A DNA stretch of 64,000 bases from positions 156,020-220,019 of the forward strand of contig LNAC01000727.1 of NCBI GenBank assembly GCA_002007465.1, written 5' to 3'. Positions 36,531 through 49,431 of the stretch are shown one piece after another. This DNA is from Ailurus styani (taxonomy: Eukaryota; Chordata; Mammalia; Carnivora; Ailuridae). The position numbers were made by a program, and so were the translations under genes. The first letter of the stretch is position 1; every line of letters begins with the position of its first letter. The notes beneath the pieces are model-generated. The model worked only from the letters and a program-made list of their open reading frames with translations, was not told where the DNA came from and searched no databases.

Positions 36531-36750
36531 GGCTGCGTCTGGGTGGCTCAGATGGCTAAGCGTTTGCCCCGGCTCAGGTAATGATTTCCAGGTCCTGGGA
36601 TCGAGCTCCACATCAGGGTCCCAGCTCAGCAGGGAGTTTGCTTCTCCCTTTCCCTCTGCCTCTGCCTCTCCCCCTGCTTGTGCTCTCTCTGTCGCTCTCT
36701 CTCATAAACAACAAACAAACAAATAAATAAATAAATCTTTGAAAAAATAA
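36531..36750 (+). repeat. Can-SINE, moderately old
   Basis: Head 'tctgggtggctcagatgg', body 'gatttccaggtcctggg', CAAA/TAAA tail. Target duplication is only weakly visible. Confidence 0.88.
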
Positions 36751-37319
36751 TAATGCAGAAGGAAAGATTTGAGCTTGGTGGGACAAAAAGCAGAGAGATC
36801 CCTTAGTTTTCATTACCAGTGTTGTTGAATGGACTGGGAGCTTTCTTCCCACTCAAATTTGGAATCCTGACTGATTAATCTGTGTTTATGAGGGCTCTTT
36901 ATTTGGCTTTTAGACTTTTTGTGAGCCCTCTTGGGATGTAATAATGCTCATATCCTATTGGCAGACAAATTCATTAGGGCCCGTCATTGAGCTCAACATC
37001 TTAGTCATGTAAAGTCAAATCAGAGTGGCAAAGTTCCTGACTCCTGGTGGACATTTAAACACTGGTAATAGCTTTTGTTTTGTTTTGTTTTGTTTTGAAA
37101 GATCATTTTGAAACCAACTGGTGGTTTAACTAGGAATAGACTATCAGAAAAGGGCATAGTCAAGAATAGTATGCCAATTTGAATTCAGTCAGTTAAAATG
37201 AGTAGGAAAGAACTAAGTATAGTGAGAGGCAGAAACAATGAGTTTGTGCCAACCCACATGAGATGGAGGGAAGAAGAATGGCTTTTACCAATATGTCAAG
37301 AAATAGAAATACACCAGAG

Positions 37320-37365
37320 GAAATAGGCCCATTAACAAATGACTGGATAAAATGATTGGGGCATA

Positions 37366-37366
<1 letters not shown>
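37320..37366 (+). mobile_element. L1 ORF2 3' scrap leading into (TA)n
   Basis: 'attaacaaatgactggataa' matches the L1 ORF2 C-terminal region that normally precedes a TATATA block. Confidence 0.45.

Positions 37367-37367
<1 letters not shown>

Positions 37368-37418
<51 letters not shown>
37368..37418. repeat. (AT)25 microsatellite
   Basis: Uninterrupted AT dinucleotides, likely polymorphic and able to extrude a hairpin. Confidence 0.96.
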
Positions 37419-37419
<1 letters not shown>

Positions 37420-37429
37420 CAACAGGTTA

Positions 37430-38424
37430 TTTTCTGATTCCTCAAAGCACTGCACAGAATGGGAGCAGAGACAGAAGGGAATGTAAACACTGGGCTCCAC
37501 CCCTGGAGGTCAAGGGAAGACCCCTTCCCCAGATAGGGGCTGGAGGAGAAAACAGGCGAAAGGTGGGGACCCTGGTGAGACAAAGCAGGAGAGGCCTGAG
37601 AATCCACGGGAAGGTAGTGAAGAGGAAAGAGAGCAAGGAGGATGGCAGGTGGGGAGAGGGGAGGACATTTCCTGTTCCAGTGCATGTCCCCTTAAATACA
37701 CGAGGGCAAGAAACTCGTGGGAGGAGAACTAAAGGACAAAAGATAGAGTGAACACCTCCACCTGGACCCACCAGTTCCTCCGTACATAAGTACAACACAG
37801 AGATGTCCAGAAGTAGAGCGAGGCAAGCCTTGGCCTCCAGTCAGGAAGAGGGGGAGACCGGCAGGGCTGAGGAAGGGAAAAAGGAACCCAGTTCCACACA
37901 CGGATAAGGGGAGCAACTGGTGTAAGAATCTGAAAACTGCTGATTTGCATCGCCAAGTCACCCCTGAAGTGACAAAAGGCCCATCAGGACTGCACCTGTG
38001 AAGGGTGCCAGAGGGAATTGGGGCAGGAATGACAGAGACCCCAGCTGGGCCCAAATGGTGGTGAGGGGCTCCAGGCTGGTTCATGGCTGCCCCAAGGAAA
38101 GGCAGCTTCCCCGTGCACTCACTGTGCCAGCTGTGTAGGGATCAGCAGCTGGCAAGGAGATGGGTTGCCAAACCACTTTCCCCAGAAAGAGTGACAGCCT
38201 GCATATATATCTATATACACACATATATGTATATATGTATATATGTATATATATATATAAAATATATATTAAAAGGAGTAATTACTACAGGTCTAGTAAA
38301 AGAAAAATAAACAGAGAAAGCTGAAGAATGCACTGAGGTTAAGGACTGAGAAGAGCTGCTCTCCACAAGTGAGATCGAAAAAGAAGAGTCTAAGGAAATA
38401 CTCACTAAGAAACTCAAAAGTCTC
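37430..38424 (+). mobile_element. Possible L1 5' UTR / ORF1 start region
   Basis: GC-rich, purine-biased block followed by AT-rich text ('gagaaagctgaagaatgc', 'aagaagagtctaagga') that resembles the opposite strand of 15180-16265. No intact ORF. A different retroelement is possible. Confidence 0.35.
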
Positions 38425-38611
38425 TGGGGCACCTGGGTGGCTCAGTGGGTTAAAGCCTCTGCCTTTGGCTCAGGTCATGATCTCAGGGTTCTGGGATTGA
38501 GGCCCGCATCGGGCTCTCTGCTCAGCAGGGAGCCTGCTTCCACCTCTCTCTGCCTGCCTCTCTGCCTACTTGTTCTCGTGTGTCAAATAAATAAAATCTT
38601 AAAAAAAAACA
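38425..38611 (+). repeat. Young Can-SINE
   Basis: Near-consensus head 'cacctgggtggctcagtggg'. Perfect duplication 'aaactcaaaagtctc' at 38410-38424 and 38612-38626. Confidence 0.95.
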
Positions 38612-39026
38612 AAACTCAAAAGTCTCAAATTGAAGTCAGCATGTTTTTTCTTGGGCATTTTGCTTTTTTTTTTTCTTTTTAAGAAAAAACAAAAGGATTT
38701 CCATGTCTGGAATCACAGGTGTCTTAGAGGTGACAATTTCAGGTGCTCAGTCACTTCATGGAAGGAAATCAAATGGAAAAATCAAGATCACGCGGAAGCC
38801 ACCCAAGTCCCTGGCCATTCACCAACTGTGATAATGGCTTCTGATGTGGGAGAGGATTTACCTCTGGGAACATTAAACAATAGCAGAGCAAGAGCAAGAT
38901 TCCAGCCATGGACTGATACAGACACAGTAAAAGTCAGTGGGCCTTGGAAGTGGGTTAATATGCCATAGAATTTGGCTTTATGGTTTTATGGTGCATGAAT
39001 GCCTTTAATTATAGAGATAGACTGCT

Positions 39027-39050
39027 GGGGGGGGGAGGGGGGGAATGGGG
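39027..39050 (+). promoter_or_regulatory. G-run with quadruplex potential
   Basis: G9-A-G7-AAT-G4: enough runs of three or more G for a quadruplex. No nearby gene, so significance is unclear. Confidence 0.35.
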
Positions 39051-41945
39051 AAAAGAACATGGTGTTGACAAAAGGGCACACCTCCTAGCTTAGGACCTCG
39101 AGTGACCATATGACTCTTCCAGGAGGTGGTTCCTTGGATGCAATCTTAAGCATTGTTATCCCTGTGTAAGCCAGACAGTATTATAGTTGGTGTGATTTCA
39201 CACTGAAATTCAACTCGCTTTTCCCAAGAAAATAGTTAATAATGTGATGTTTAAGTTATCACTCTGCAAAAAGGAAGATGACATTATTCTTGCTTCCTAG
39301 CAGGAAGAAAACTTTTCCCAGCAAAGGGTCTTTATCTCAGCCACGTTCTCCCTCACAGGAAGCAGAAGGATATTGATTCCCATAGAGAAGCCCATTTGAG
39401 AGTGTCATGTCACAATCCTTGGCAAAGGGAAGGTTTTCAGAGATATAGTGAAGGATAGTCATTTTTATATTCTATCTCCCAGTTAATAAAGAATTGAGTA
39501 AATATATAAGCCAAGACCAAAATTTAGCAATGAGGATCTCAAGAATAGTGATCGAAACTCCTCTAAGTGATTAAGTGACCCAGGAACAATGTAGGATTCA
39601 GCCTAGGGAAGATTTGCTTAATCACACGTGCTATGGACTCTTGCCAGTTCCTTTCCGAAGAATGCAGGAGGATTCCGTGCTCCTCTGAGAATAATTTATA
39701 GAGTTTATCCTATATAAATACATAAAATATATGCAGGGTTTATTGCAGCCAGAAATACGGTAAACCACCATTTGACTCAGGTGGACGTTAGAATCCAGGC
39801 TCCATGCCAACATCAAAACTCTCAAATAACTCCCATCATGTAAAAAAAAAGAATCAGAGATTGCTATAAAACTTATGGCATGTATTTGGTTTAGCCAAAT
39901 AGAGTCATCAAAATTATAGAATACTGTAATGTCAATAGGAGATACCCTCAGAGTTTAAATGCCTGATAGATATCTTACTAAGAGTTTATTCCATTTGCTC
40001 ATTCTCTGAACTGTTACCTGCAGAGAAGACAAATTGTTATTTTCATTTAAGTGATTCCAGATGAGTAAAGCCCATTAAACTCACTGATAGGCATATATAT
40101 CTGCAAATCTACAGATTTTCACACATTCATCTGTAACATACACTAACTCTGTCAGTTCCTTCAAAATCTGAAAAAATATATCTATATATATTTATATATA
40201 TATAGATATATTACATTACATAATAATTTTAAACTAAAAAATAATGGGTTACAGCAGTGAATTGCTTAATTACTATTTTCACTTTGCTAAAGCTGTCCTC
40301 AGCACAAAGACTATTGCATTCAATAAAACTGTAGTGAACATTTATTGCCCTTTGATCTTCTAGCTAAAATAAAAGATAAATATACAAATAAACACATGAA
40401 TAACTTATGTATGTATTTATCAAACTTATGTTTACTCAAAAATTTGCTCTTTGCTGGCCCACTGAAAATACTGTACTGCTTTGGGTAACCCCAACTATTT
40501 GGAAGCAACCCTGTTGATCTGGGATGGACAATATGTAACCCATGGTAGCACTTTCCCTCCTTACACCCACAGAACTTGTTGCCAAATTATTTTACTTACT
40601 GACCCCAGATTTGGCCTATGAATCCTTTTCAAAATAATTCTCTGGGCAGAAGTTGCTTTGGGTTCTAAAATCTAATTGCCATCGCTGCTCTAATTGGTGC
40701 AAGGCAGTGATGGTTGGGAACTACCGTTCACGGTTAGCCAGCCAACATAAGATAGGTTGGAGGAAATGCCTGGCAGTTCTGCTCCTTCATGGAGAGCAGG
40801 ACTAGGCGGATACCAAAAAGGGTATCTGTTGGGATATGCCCAAGAATTCCAGACTTCGGCCCTGAAAAGCAGACTAAGTTGTCTAAGAAAGTAATGAACC
40901 AATTTGGTTTTTAATCTTAATGCTGCCCTGAGGATCCACAGTTTCATCATGCCCCACAAGTCCTGGGTATCAGTATCTCTTGCCATAACTGTTGTTATGG
41001 GAAAAAGCCTGTTCTCTCTTTGCCATACCGATCATTTTGCACTCTTTAATTCTCAAAATATCACAAGAAAATGGGTATCGGTTACCTTTAGTTATTCAGA
41101 TGGTTGTTATTTTTAACCTATGTCTAGTCTGATCGATTTCATCATGTTTATATCATAGAAAATACTGTGTTTAATGACCAAAGAATCACAACTCTCACCT
41201 GCCAAGGTTAAAGGATGCATCTGTTCCCAAGACATTCTGTCCTCAAAGACACAAGGGCTGGCCCACCATCATTAAACAGATCTTAAGGAACAGAGTACTT
41301 ACAAGGTTAGGTCACCCAGTCCCGCTTCATTTGCCATATTTAAACATATTGAAACCAAACCAAAAAGAAGGCAAGAACATTAATCCCATTTTAATTAATC
41401 GTTGCTAAAAACTAAGTTAGACATGTTATGCTCCTATTAGCTTGTTTCTAGAGCCCATTATGTTAAATCACATTTTTAAAATGATAAATTGCACTTTGAA
41501 GTCATCTAAGAAATAGAGGAAAGTAGGGTAGATGGATTTTACACATGATTCTAACTTATAAACTATGACTACTATACTTGGTTTCTTGTACCTCTTGTCC
41601 ACTTAATTAAAAAATAAATAAAAATTCAGTCTTGCCCACAGCTAAAACAGTCCATGTTGAAATATCTAGGGATTAATCAACATCAGTTCATGCACAGGGC
41701 ACTTTGTTTTTCTACTTGACAACACTGAAGTCCTGCAAAGCTGTCTCTCTCTCTCTCTCTTTTTTTCTCCCCTTTTTTTAAGCCAGGTACTTAATTATGC
41801 CCTTATAATTATTTATCCTTGTCAATTTATATCAAAACAACAGAGCTACAGGGATCTTTCCTTGATTTTTAAAAAGTGGTTGAATAGAATTAATTCATGA
41901 GCTAGCAGCCTGCTGTGTGGTCTTTCACATTCTAATACATAATTA

Positions 41946-41969
41946 AGGTCAAACAACTGTTTTTGACCT
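41946..41969. promoter_or_regulatory. Inverted AGGTCA half-sites around an E-box
   Basis: AGGTCAAA (41946-41953) and its exact reverse complement TTTGACCT (41962-41969) flank an 8-base spacer with CAACTG. An AP-1/MARE-like TGACTCAGC lies at 42040-42048. Candidate distal element only. Confidence 0.3.
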
Positions 41970-42324
41970 GAAATGTGACTTTGGTGCATGAGTCAAGCAA
42001 GTTTGCTCACAGAAACAGATTAACAAGATTGCTAAAAAATGACTCAGCCTTCAGGTCTGAAGTAGGAATAAAAGGTGATTTTCTTAATTTAATAGCGGTT
42101 AGCTAGAAAAAAACAAAAAACAAAAAACAAGCCTACGGCAAACTTTTGGTTCAGCAGTAACACACAGAAATTCTTCCTCATCAAGTCTGAGAATGGCTGA
42201 AGGAAGTCAGAGTCAGCTCTGCTATTTAATTTTATACCAAACTTTCTATCTACTGTAATAATTCAAGGAGGAAAATATAAGAATTAAGCAATAATAAATA
42301 ACACAAATATTATTCAAAATGATA

Positions 42325-42506
42325 TGACCATAGGGGCACTGGGGTGGCTCAGCCCATTGAGCGTCTGACTCTATCTCAGCTCAGATCATGAGCTGAGGGT
42401 TGGGCTCTGCACTGGACATGGAGCTTGCTTAGGATTCACTCTCTCCCTCTCCCTCTGCCTCTCCTCCCCACTCACTCCCACTCTCTCTCTCTTAAAAAAA
42501 AAAAGA
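42325..42506 (+). repeat. Old Can-SINE
   Basis: Head 'cactggggtggctcagcc', tail of A. Duplication 'caaaatgata' at 42315-42324 and 42507-42516. Confidence 0.88.
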
Positions 42507-43560
42507 CAAAATGATACAATTATATATGTAGGTCATCTAAAATATCCTACTGATAAACTATTGCAATTAATAAATGAACTGAGCAAATTCACTGATACAA
42601 TGAATACAAAATCAGTGCATTTCTTTACATAAGCAATAAAATTTTAAGAAATCAAAGACTTTACAATTGCATTTAAATAAAGATCTCACTATAAATGTAA
42701 TTTAAAAGAACCTAAATAAATGCAGGCATTTACCATATGTGTTGATTGCAAGATACAATACTGTTAAAAAGCCAATTCTTCCCAATTGATCTATAGATTT
42801 GGTGCCATCACAATCAAAGTCTCATCAAGATTTTTCTTAGAAATTACCAAGCTGATTCCAAAAGTTGTATGAACATGCAAGGGGCAAAAATAGCAAAGAT
42901 AACATAAAGAAGAACTAAGCAGAAGGCTTACAAAATAAGGTGTCAATAACTTTTATAGATTTATAGTAGTTGAGGTAGTGTGGGTCTCGGTGTAAATGTA
43001 GATAAATTGATCAATGGAAAAAATAGAGAATCTCAAAATAGACTCACACATATGGACATTTGATTATGACAAAGTTTTCACTGTAGTGGAGAAAGTATAC
43101 TCATTCAGTAAATGGTAAAATCATAAGTGACATGTCTTTTCAGGAAACGATAAATTCCTAAGTAACAGTAAATAAGATATTCATAGGAAAAAAAATTGAA
43201 ACTTGACTCCCTTTACCACACTATGTGTCAGAATCAATCCCAGACATACTTTAGATTTAAGTACAAAAAGTAAAACATAAAAATTTCTAGAATATGAAGG
43301 ACAGGAGGAAAATGTTCATGATTTTAGAGGCAGGCAACAACCTTTAAGCTGATCACAATCAGCACTAATATAAAGAAACGAAAAATGGACCGTATTATAA
43401 ATAAGAACTTGGAAAATACTATGAAATCCATGAAAACTCAAACCTCAGAGCATGGGAGAAGATATGTGAAATATACACAAAAGTATACAGAAATGTTATT
43501 TATTTATTTTTTATCATGTACATATGATAGAGTCAGAGTGAGAATAAAAAAAATCAACAA

Positions 43561-43758
43561 GGGGCACCTGGGTGGCTCAGTGGGTTAAGTGTCTGCCTTC
43601 GGCTCAGGTCATAATCCCAGGATCCTGGAATCGAGTCCCACATTGGGCTCTCTGCTCAGAAGGGAGTCTGTTCTACCTCTGCTCATCCCCAACTCGTTCT
43701 CTCAATCTCTCTCTCTCTCTCACTTGCTCTCTCTCAAATAAATAAAAAAAAATAAAAA
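43561..43758 (+). repeat. Can-SINE nested in L1
   Basis: Head 'cacctgggtggctcagtggg', A-rich tail. The tail and an A-rich target make the duplication hard to delimit. Confidence 0.92.
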
Positions 43759-44027
43759 TTACTCATCAAAAACTTATACAGACGCCTCACAAAAAGGAAT
43801 GTGCAAAATAGCCAATACACATTAAATAATAACACCCTTCAGCCTCATTTGTGCAAAGTAACATGCAGAATAAAAACCAGACAAACACACCATTTGATGC
43901 ACACACAGCAGGATGGCTAAACAGAAAGGAAAAGAACACATATTGCTGAGCAGGTAACATGGACAGCTGGAGCTCTCCTATACCACCAGGTGCGTATAAA
44001 TGAACACTCTGCAAAAGTATATTATAG

Positions 44028-44222
44028 GGACGCCTGGGTGGCTCAGTGGGTTAAAGCCTCTGCCTTCGGCTCAGGTCATGATCCCAGGGTCCTGGAATCG
44101 AGTCTCGCATCGGGCTTCTTGCTCAGCGGGGAGCCTGCTTCTCTCTCTGCCTCTGCCTGCCACTCTGCCAGCTTGTGCTCTCTCCCTCTCTCTCTCTCTC
44201 TGATAAATAAAATCTTTAAAAA
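44028..44222 (+). repeat. Young Can-SINE nested in L1
   Basis: Head 'cgcctgggtggctcagtggg'. Perfect duplication 'aaaagtatattatag' at 44013-44027 and 44223-44237. Confidence 0.95.
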
Positions 44223-44760
44223 AAAAGTATATTATAGTGTCTCTCCTAAACCTGAACATCAGCATGACCCATATCTCAGAATTCTACTCCGAAGTATATA
44301 CTGCACAGAGATGTGAATATGTGTGCAAAAATATGCACAGCAATATCCCTACCAGCAATACCTGTCAGTCAATAAACTGAAACCATACACATGCCCATAA
44401 CACTGGAATACAGAAATAAAATCTTCATACGTACAATGTATACTGTTCAGCAACAAAAATGATCAAATCGTAGACACATTTTTGAGCAAAAAATAGACCT
44501 CAAAAAGTATATGCTTTATATCAAGTTCAAAAAAAGGGAAAAACTAATTTATGGTAAAAGCTGGGGCAGGGATTGCCTTTGGGAAAGACAGGTGATTAGT
44601 GACCGGGAGGGAGTTTCTGGGACATTGACAATGTCTTCTTTGCTGATACAAGTGCTGATTATGCAAGCGTGTTTTCTTTTTGATGTGTCTACAATGTTAA
44701 TACAATCTGCAATGTTAAGATTTTTCACTTTTCTCTTTTTATATAATATCTGAGTAAGGA

Positions 44761-45546
44761 TATTTATTAAAGCAGCTGAATTAAATTAAAAGCACAAAGC
44801 GCCTCCCACCAAGAAGGCGATCCACACATTCTTGTCAAATGAAAACCTTCACAAGGAACAAGGAGATGCTGGGTAAAGTGAGATTAACTCTGCCCCGCAG
44901 TGTCTGGGACAGAACTGAGGAGATAAATCAGTATATTCTGAGCACAAACTGAAAAGGACTGTAAAAGAAAAGAGCAGCGTGCCTTGAACAACTTTCCAAG
45001 ACAAAACTGAAAATGTAGCAAGCTCCTGCAACTGCTGAATTAATTGCTAAAATGTTGCTTCTTGAAGCCCTTTACTGCATTTTCCCCTTCTATGAAACAG
45101 AAAGTCTGTGAAAGAGTATCTGCTCTTCATGGGGCTGATTATCCATTTTCTCCCTCCCGCTGTCTACCTACTAGACTCATTAGCCCCAGAGGGAGGGCTC
45201 AGGAAAGGCGAAGAGGGAAAGTCGAATTAGTTAATTAAGCAGGCCTGGCCAGAGGTTTGGTAGGAGGAGGAGGTTCAAACTAATGGCGAAAATGAGACTG
45301 TTAGATTTAATGAAACTCTTAGTTTTGGCTTCCCCATGACTCTATGGAGAAAACGAGAATTCGCTTTAATTTGCTTTTTAATAGTGTCCCATCTGACACA
45401 ATCTCCTGTACACTTAATTCAACGATTAAAAGTTTTAACGTATAGATGATGTTGAGAAAAATAGCATATATTTGAACTTTAGGTATCAATTGCCTGAACA
45501 AATGCAAAATATGAAAGCAAAAACTACTTTAAGAAGTCTAGTTTTA
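44761..45546. other. Unique intergenic DNA, GC-richer around 45050-45290
   Basis: No repeat or gene recognised. Candidate conserved non-coding DNA cannot be judged without an alignment. Confidence 0.4.
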
Positions 45547-45758
45547 GGAGACTCGGGGTGGCTCAGTAGATTAAATAGCTGCCTTCTGCTTAGGTCATGA
45601 TTTCAGGGTCCTGAGATCAAAGCCCATATCCCATCCAGTTCCCTGCTCAGTGAGGAGTTTGTTTCTCTCTCTCCCTTTACTGCTCCCCCTGCTCGTGCTC
45701 TCTTGCTTGTGTGCTCACTCTCTCAAGTAGATAAATTAATTATTTTTTAAAAAACAAA
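45547..45758 (+). repeat. Old Can-SINE
   Basis: Diverged head 'actcggggtggctcagta', 'gcttaggtcatgatttcag' body, A-rich tail. Confidence 0.87.
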
Positions 45759-45948
45759 CTGCATGCTGTTACAAAGATGCAACAAAAAACGTACATTTAT
45801 TTCTAAGGTGTGTGTGTAGCAAATGACGTGACAATTCTCTTAAACACAATCTCCCTAATTCTTGTGTTCAAACTATGGGACAGATACCAGTTCTAAAAAT
45901 AACAATATCTTCTTTCATTAGAGTTTTTCTTTGGATCATTCAACTTTA

Positions 45949-46167
45949 TTTATTTTTTTTTATTTTTTAAAGAATTTTTATTTATTTATTTGACACAGAG
46001 AGAGAGCACAAGCAGGCAGAGTAGCAGGCAGAGGGAGAGGGAGAAGCAGGCCTCCTGCTGAGCAAGGAGCCCCATGCGGGGCTCAATGTGGGGCTTGATC
46101 CCAGGACCCCAGGATCATGACCTGAGCCGAAGGCAGCTGCTTAACTGACTGAGCCCCCAGGCGCCCC
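45949..46167 (-). repeat. Can-SINE
   Basis: Perfect 17-bp duplication 'tggatcattcaacttta' at 45932-45948 and 46168-46184. The body carries a duplicated 'ggggctcaatg/tggggcttgat' segment. Confidence 0.94.
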
Positions 46168-46184
46168 TGGATCATTCAACTTTA

Positions 46185-47196
46185 ACATGCCTTCTAAAAT
46201 GGAGAGGATTTCATTCGTTAAGAATACATTTCAAAGCTACCCAAGAAATATAGTTTCCGCATGCAAATTCATTGTCAAGAGACTTACTGAAAACTGAAAA
46301 GGTTTATTTTAATGTATCTTGAGTACACAATCATAAGATTAAGACAGTGTACTTCCCATATCAGTTTGGTCTGCTGACTCATACCCTGGTCATTTGGGGC
46401 CATAAGTATGGTGGAACCCACATATGAATAGGCAAAACATGGAGAACATGGTTAACCGGGTTCAGTGAGGCACCAATGGGAGATAATCATCATGGAGAGA
46501 GGCAGAGGAGGAATGAAGAGGGTTTACACTGAGCTGAGAGGAAGTGACCACACAGAAAGGGGCCCCATTCAACAGAAGCCATTCATTTCTGAAATCTAAC
46601 TATACCTGTCAGAACCCTGTAGGAGAAAGGCGTGTTGTGGTGGTCGCCTCTGCCGAGCATGCTCAGAAAGATAATATTCACATGAATCTACGACATAGTA
46701 AATTGTCTTAGCCCTGGGATGTTAATATACTGTTGAGGGAGACTCTGCACCGCGAAGTCTGAAGTTTAGGCAAATTATGAGTTAGACAGAAGCTTAAATA
46801 TTCTTCAGTCTCTGAACTGAAGAAGTTGCTGGTTTGCTTCAATTTGGTACCAGTGAGTTCTGAAATGGTCTGTAAAGCTGATCAGCAGAGAGCCATGAAA
46901 AAAAAGTGAGGTTATAAGATGCTTAATTATCTCTGCCAAAATGAATTTTCGGGTATGGGATGCATGATTCATGAACACTACTATCATCAGTCATGATTTC
47001 CAGGGATTGAATTATTTGATCTATGAGAACAACCATTATATGGATTTCTACCTTGGTAGTAAAAATAGAGTGAAACTGAGAGCACACATTAGCAATCACT
47101 CCAGGGACACTATGTTTCCAAGATTATTTTGTTTTATAGCATCTTAGATAGAAAGGTGTAGTATTAGTTAACCTGTTCTCAAGTGATCTACCTTAG
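46185..47196. other. Intergenic, nothing recognised
   Basis: No supported feature. Confidence 0.5.
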
Positions 47197-47597
47197 CTTA
47201 GGGTTCTCTCAAGAAACAGAACCAATAGGAGATGCAGATATATCTATACATGGATAGAGAGATTTATTTTAAGGAACTGGAAGTTTATTATGGGAATGAG
47301 AAAGTTGAAAATCTTACAACACTCTGACAGGCTACAGACCCTGGGGACTGTTGATGCTGCAGCTCAAATCTGAATGCAGTCTGGGCGAAGAATTCTTCTT
47401 CCTTAGGGGAGCTCAGTCTTCCATCTCTCAAGGCCTTCAACTGATTGGACGAAGCCCACCCACATTAAGGACGTTAAACTGCTTACTCAAAGTTCACTGA
47501 TTGAAATGTTAATCTCATATAAAAAAAAGATGTTCATAGAGACATTTAGACTTGCGTTTGACCACATAACTGACCAAGCTGACATAACATTAACCAG
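47197..47597 (-). mobile_element. Ancient ERVL/MaLR-type LTR (antisense)
   Basis: 'gggttctctcaagaaacaga', 'accaataggaga', 'aactgattggacgaagccc', 'acccacattaaggacgtt', 'gaccaagctgacataacatt' follow a well-known mammalian LTR read backwards. I am unsure of the subfamily name. Confidence 0.6.
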
Positions 47598-48109
47598 CTC
47601 ACTAGCATTCATACTTCTCAGTAAAATGAATCTTGATTTGGCTAGACTGTCACTATCTGGTATGGAGCACTGCACAGGGAAACATTTTTTACCCAGGTGT
47701 TAGAGACCTTGGCTTCTCTCAACTCCACTCTGTATTATTTACCTTTGATTCTTGTACTGATCCTTGGTGCCTTTGATTGTGAGCAAAGAACTAGGTGTGG
47801 TTCTCCTGGATGCTCATGAACCATGACGAATTAGGCAGAGAGAGGTGTTGGAGGCTGCTTTCCTTCAGAATGCTCTGGGTAATGTAGGGACCTGGAGTTC
47901 CAGCAGTTCTCCCCATCATATATCCAAATGTGTGTGTCAATTTACAATGGTATCAGCAATGCATATGCTCCAAATGGAAATCTGAGATGTTATCACTGCC
48001 TTTTAAAGGTCCTGATTTCTCTACCAGGTACACAATGAAATTCCAGGTTGTTTTCATTTATTTGAAACCCAGTGAGGAATAAAGGTCCTCAAGTGTTTTT
48101 GTTTTTGTT
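47598..48109. other. Intergenic, nothing recognised
   Basis: No supported feature apart from a (GTTTTT)n run near 48095. Confidence 0.5.
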
Positions 48110-48570
48110 TTTGTTTTTTCCTTTTACTCCTTGAGCAAATTGTTTATTCATATTACGTATCTATTCATCTTCTGGAAACTTAGTTTTCCTTATCCATTTG
48201 AATAAGCTCTTTAAGATGTAGTGATGATATTAACCTCTTTATACCTTTATCGTAACAAATATAAGCATTTTACATTTAGATGTTTTCCTTTTACTTATAT
48301 GTACTTTAATCACATGGAGATATAAAATTGAATACTTTCAAATCTATCAATCTTTTCTTTAATAATCTCTTAATTGTTTCAAAATTTATCCCTTTACACA
48401 TCTAATAAACATTCTCTTTTATTTTGGCTACTGTAAGTATACTTTTAAAAAAATTAAATTTCAAGACCATCAACAGTCTAGAGAATGGTATTTAGTATAG
48501 AACCAACAGGTTTTTTTTCCAGCTACTTCAAGGCAATTCCTTAAATGCTCCTTTTTTCTTCCCATATTTT
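48110..48570 (-). mobile_element. L1M relic
   Basis: 'tgagcaaattgtttattcat', 'tttgaataagctctttaag', 'gatattaacctctttatacc', 'aaatctatcaatcttttctt' follow the antisense L1M text. Confidence 0.6.
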
Positions 48571-48596
48571 TATAAAATGTATGTAATTCATTAAAA

Positions 48597-48682
48597 ATAG
48601 TATATATATGTATATGCATGTACACAAACATGTATATATGTCTATGTGTATCTATCAACATACATATGTGTATATGTAGATA
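48597..48682. repeat. TATG/TA-rich simple repeat
   Basis: Degenerate TATATG, CATG and TGTA units. Confidence 0.75.
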
Positions 48683-48803
48683 TGGCCATCTATTATTCTC
48701 TACATCTGTTTATCTATTGTGAAAAAAAGAGGGAAAGATATTTCTAGCTGTTTATTAATTACAAATTTTCAAGGTATATGTCAAGGTTGGAAACATGTCA
48801 ATT

Positions 48804-49008
48804 TCTTTCTCTTTTAAATTAAGAGTTTATTTATTTATTTAAGAGAGTCAGCAAGGGAGAGAGCACAAGTCTGGGGAAAGACAGGTGGAGAGGGGAAGCA
48901 GACTCCCTGCTGAGCAGGGAGACCCATGTGGGCTTGATCCCAGGACCCTGGGATCTTGACTGAGCTGAAGGCAAACCCTCAACCGACTGTTCCACCCAAG
49001 TGCCCCAG
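48804..49008 (-). repeat. Can-SINE
   Basis: Head 'ccacccaagtgcccc', body 'ctccctgctgagcaggga'. Near-perfect duplication 'catg(t/a)caatt' at 48794-48803 and 49009-49018. Confidence 0.9.
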
Positions 49009-49431
49009 CATGACAATTGCTAAACGCACACAATTCTTATTTTGTTCTGAGAAGCAACATGTTAATCATGTCATAAGCCCCCCATACATCTCTGTAATTG
49101 GAACAGAGATGTGACCACGTCTGGCCAATGAGATGCAAACAGAAGTCAATAGGGCACCTGCAGAGCAGTTTAGGAGGGAGTGTACTTAGCTGGCATCTCT
49201 CTTTTGCTGTTTATCCTTCTTCTTCGTCCTGTCTAGATTACAGATCGGATACCTGGTGGTAGAATTGCTCCCTCCCCTCCCCTCCTCATCCCTGCCTTCC
49301 TTCCTTTCTCTCCCTCACCCCCGTCTCTTTAATTATATTTACTTATTATACTCCAATGACTTGTTAATATATTTGTACTTCCAAAAAGTCTGAATTCCCT
49401 GCAGCAGGAGACTTTGTATTACAAAGGGGCA

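Larger units (their letters stand above)
38627..42314. other. 3.7 kb of unique intergenic DNA without SINE
   Basis: No gene or interspersed repeat recognised. Contains a G-rich run (39027-39050), TA-rich tracts (about 40176-40210) and the inverted half-site pair at 41946-41969. Confidence 0.45.
42520..44760 (+). mobile_element. Decayed L1 ORF2 3' half and 3' UTR, interrupted by two SINEs
   Basis: Order follows L1 ORF2: 'acaaaatcagtgcatttctt', 'atttggtgccatcacaatca', 'gattccaaaagttgtatga', 'aatagactcacacatatgg', 'cagcaggatggctaaa', 'gaattctactccgaagtata', 'gggattgcctttgggaaag'. All frames are broken. Insertions at 43561-43758 and 44028-44222 date after the L1. Confidence 0.7.

Noticed and set aside
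44071..44265. Short repetitive Ser/Leu-rich or Arg/Glu-rich peptides recurring at many positions
   Set aside because: These are translations of Can-SINE bodies, not genes.
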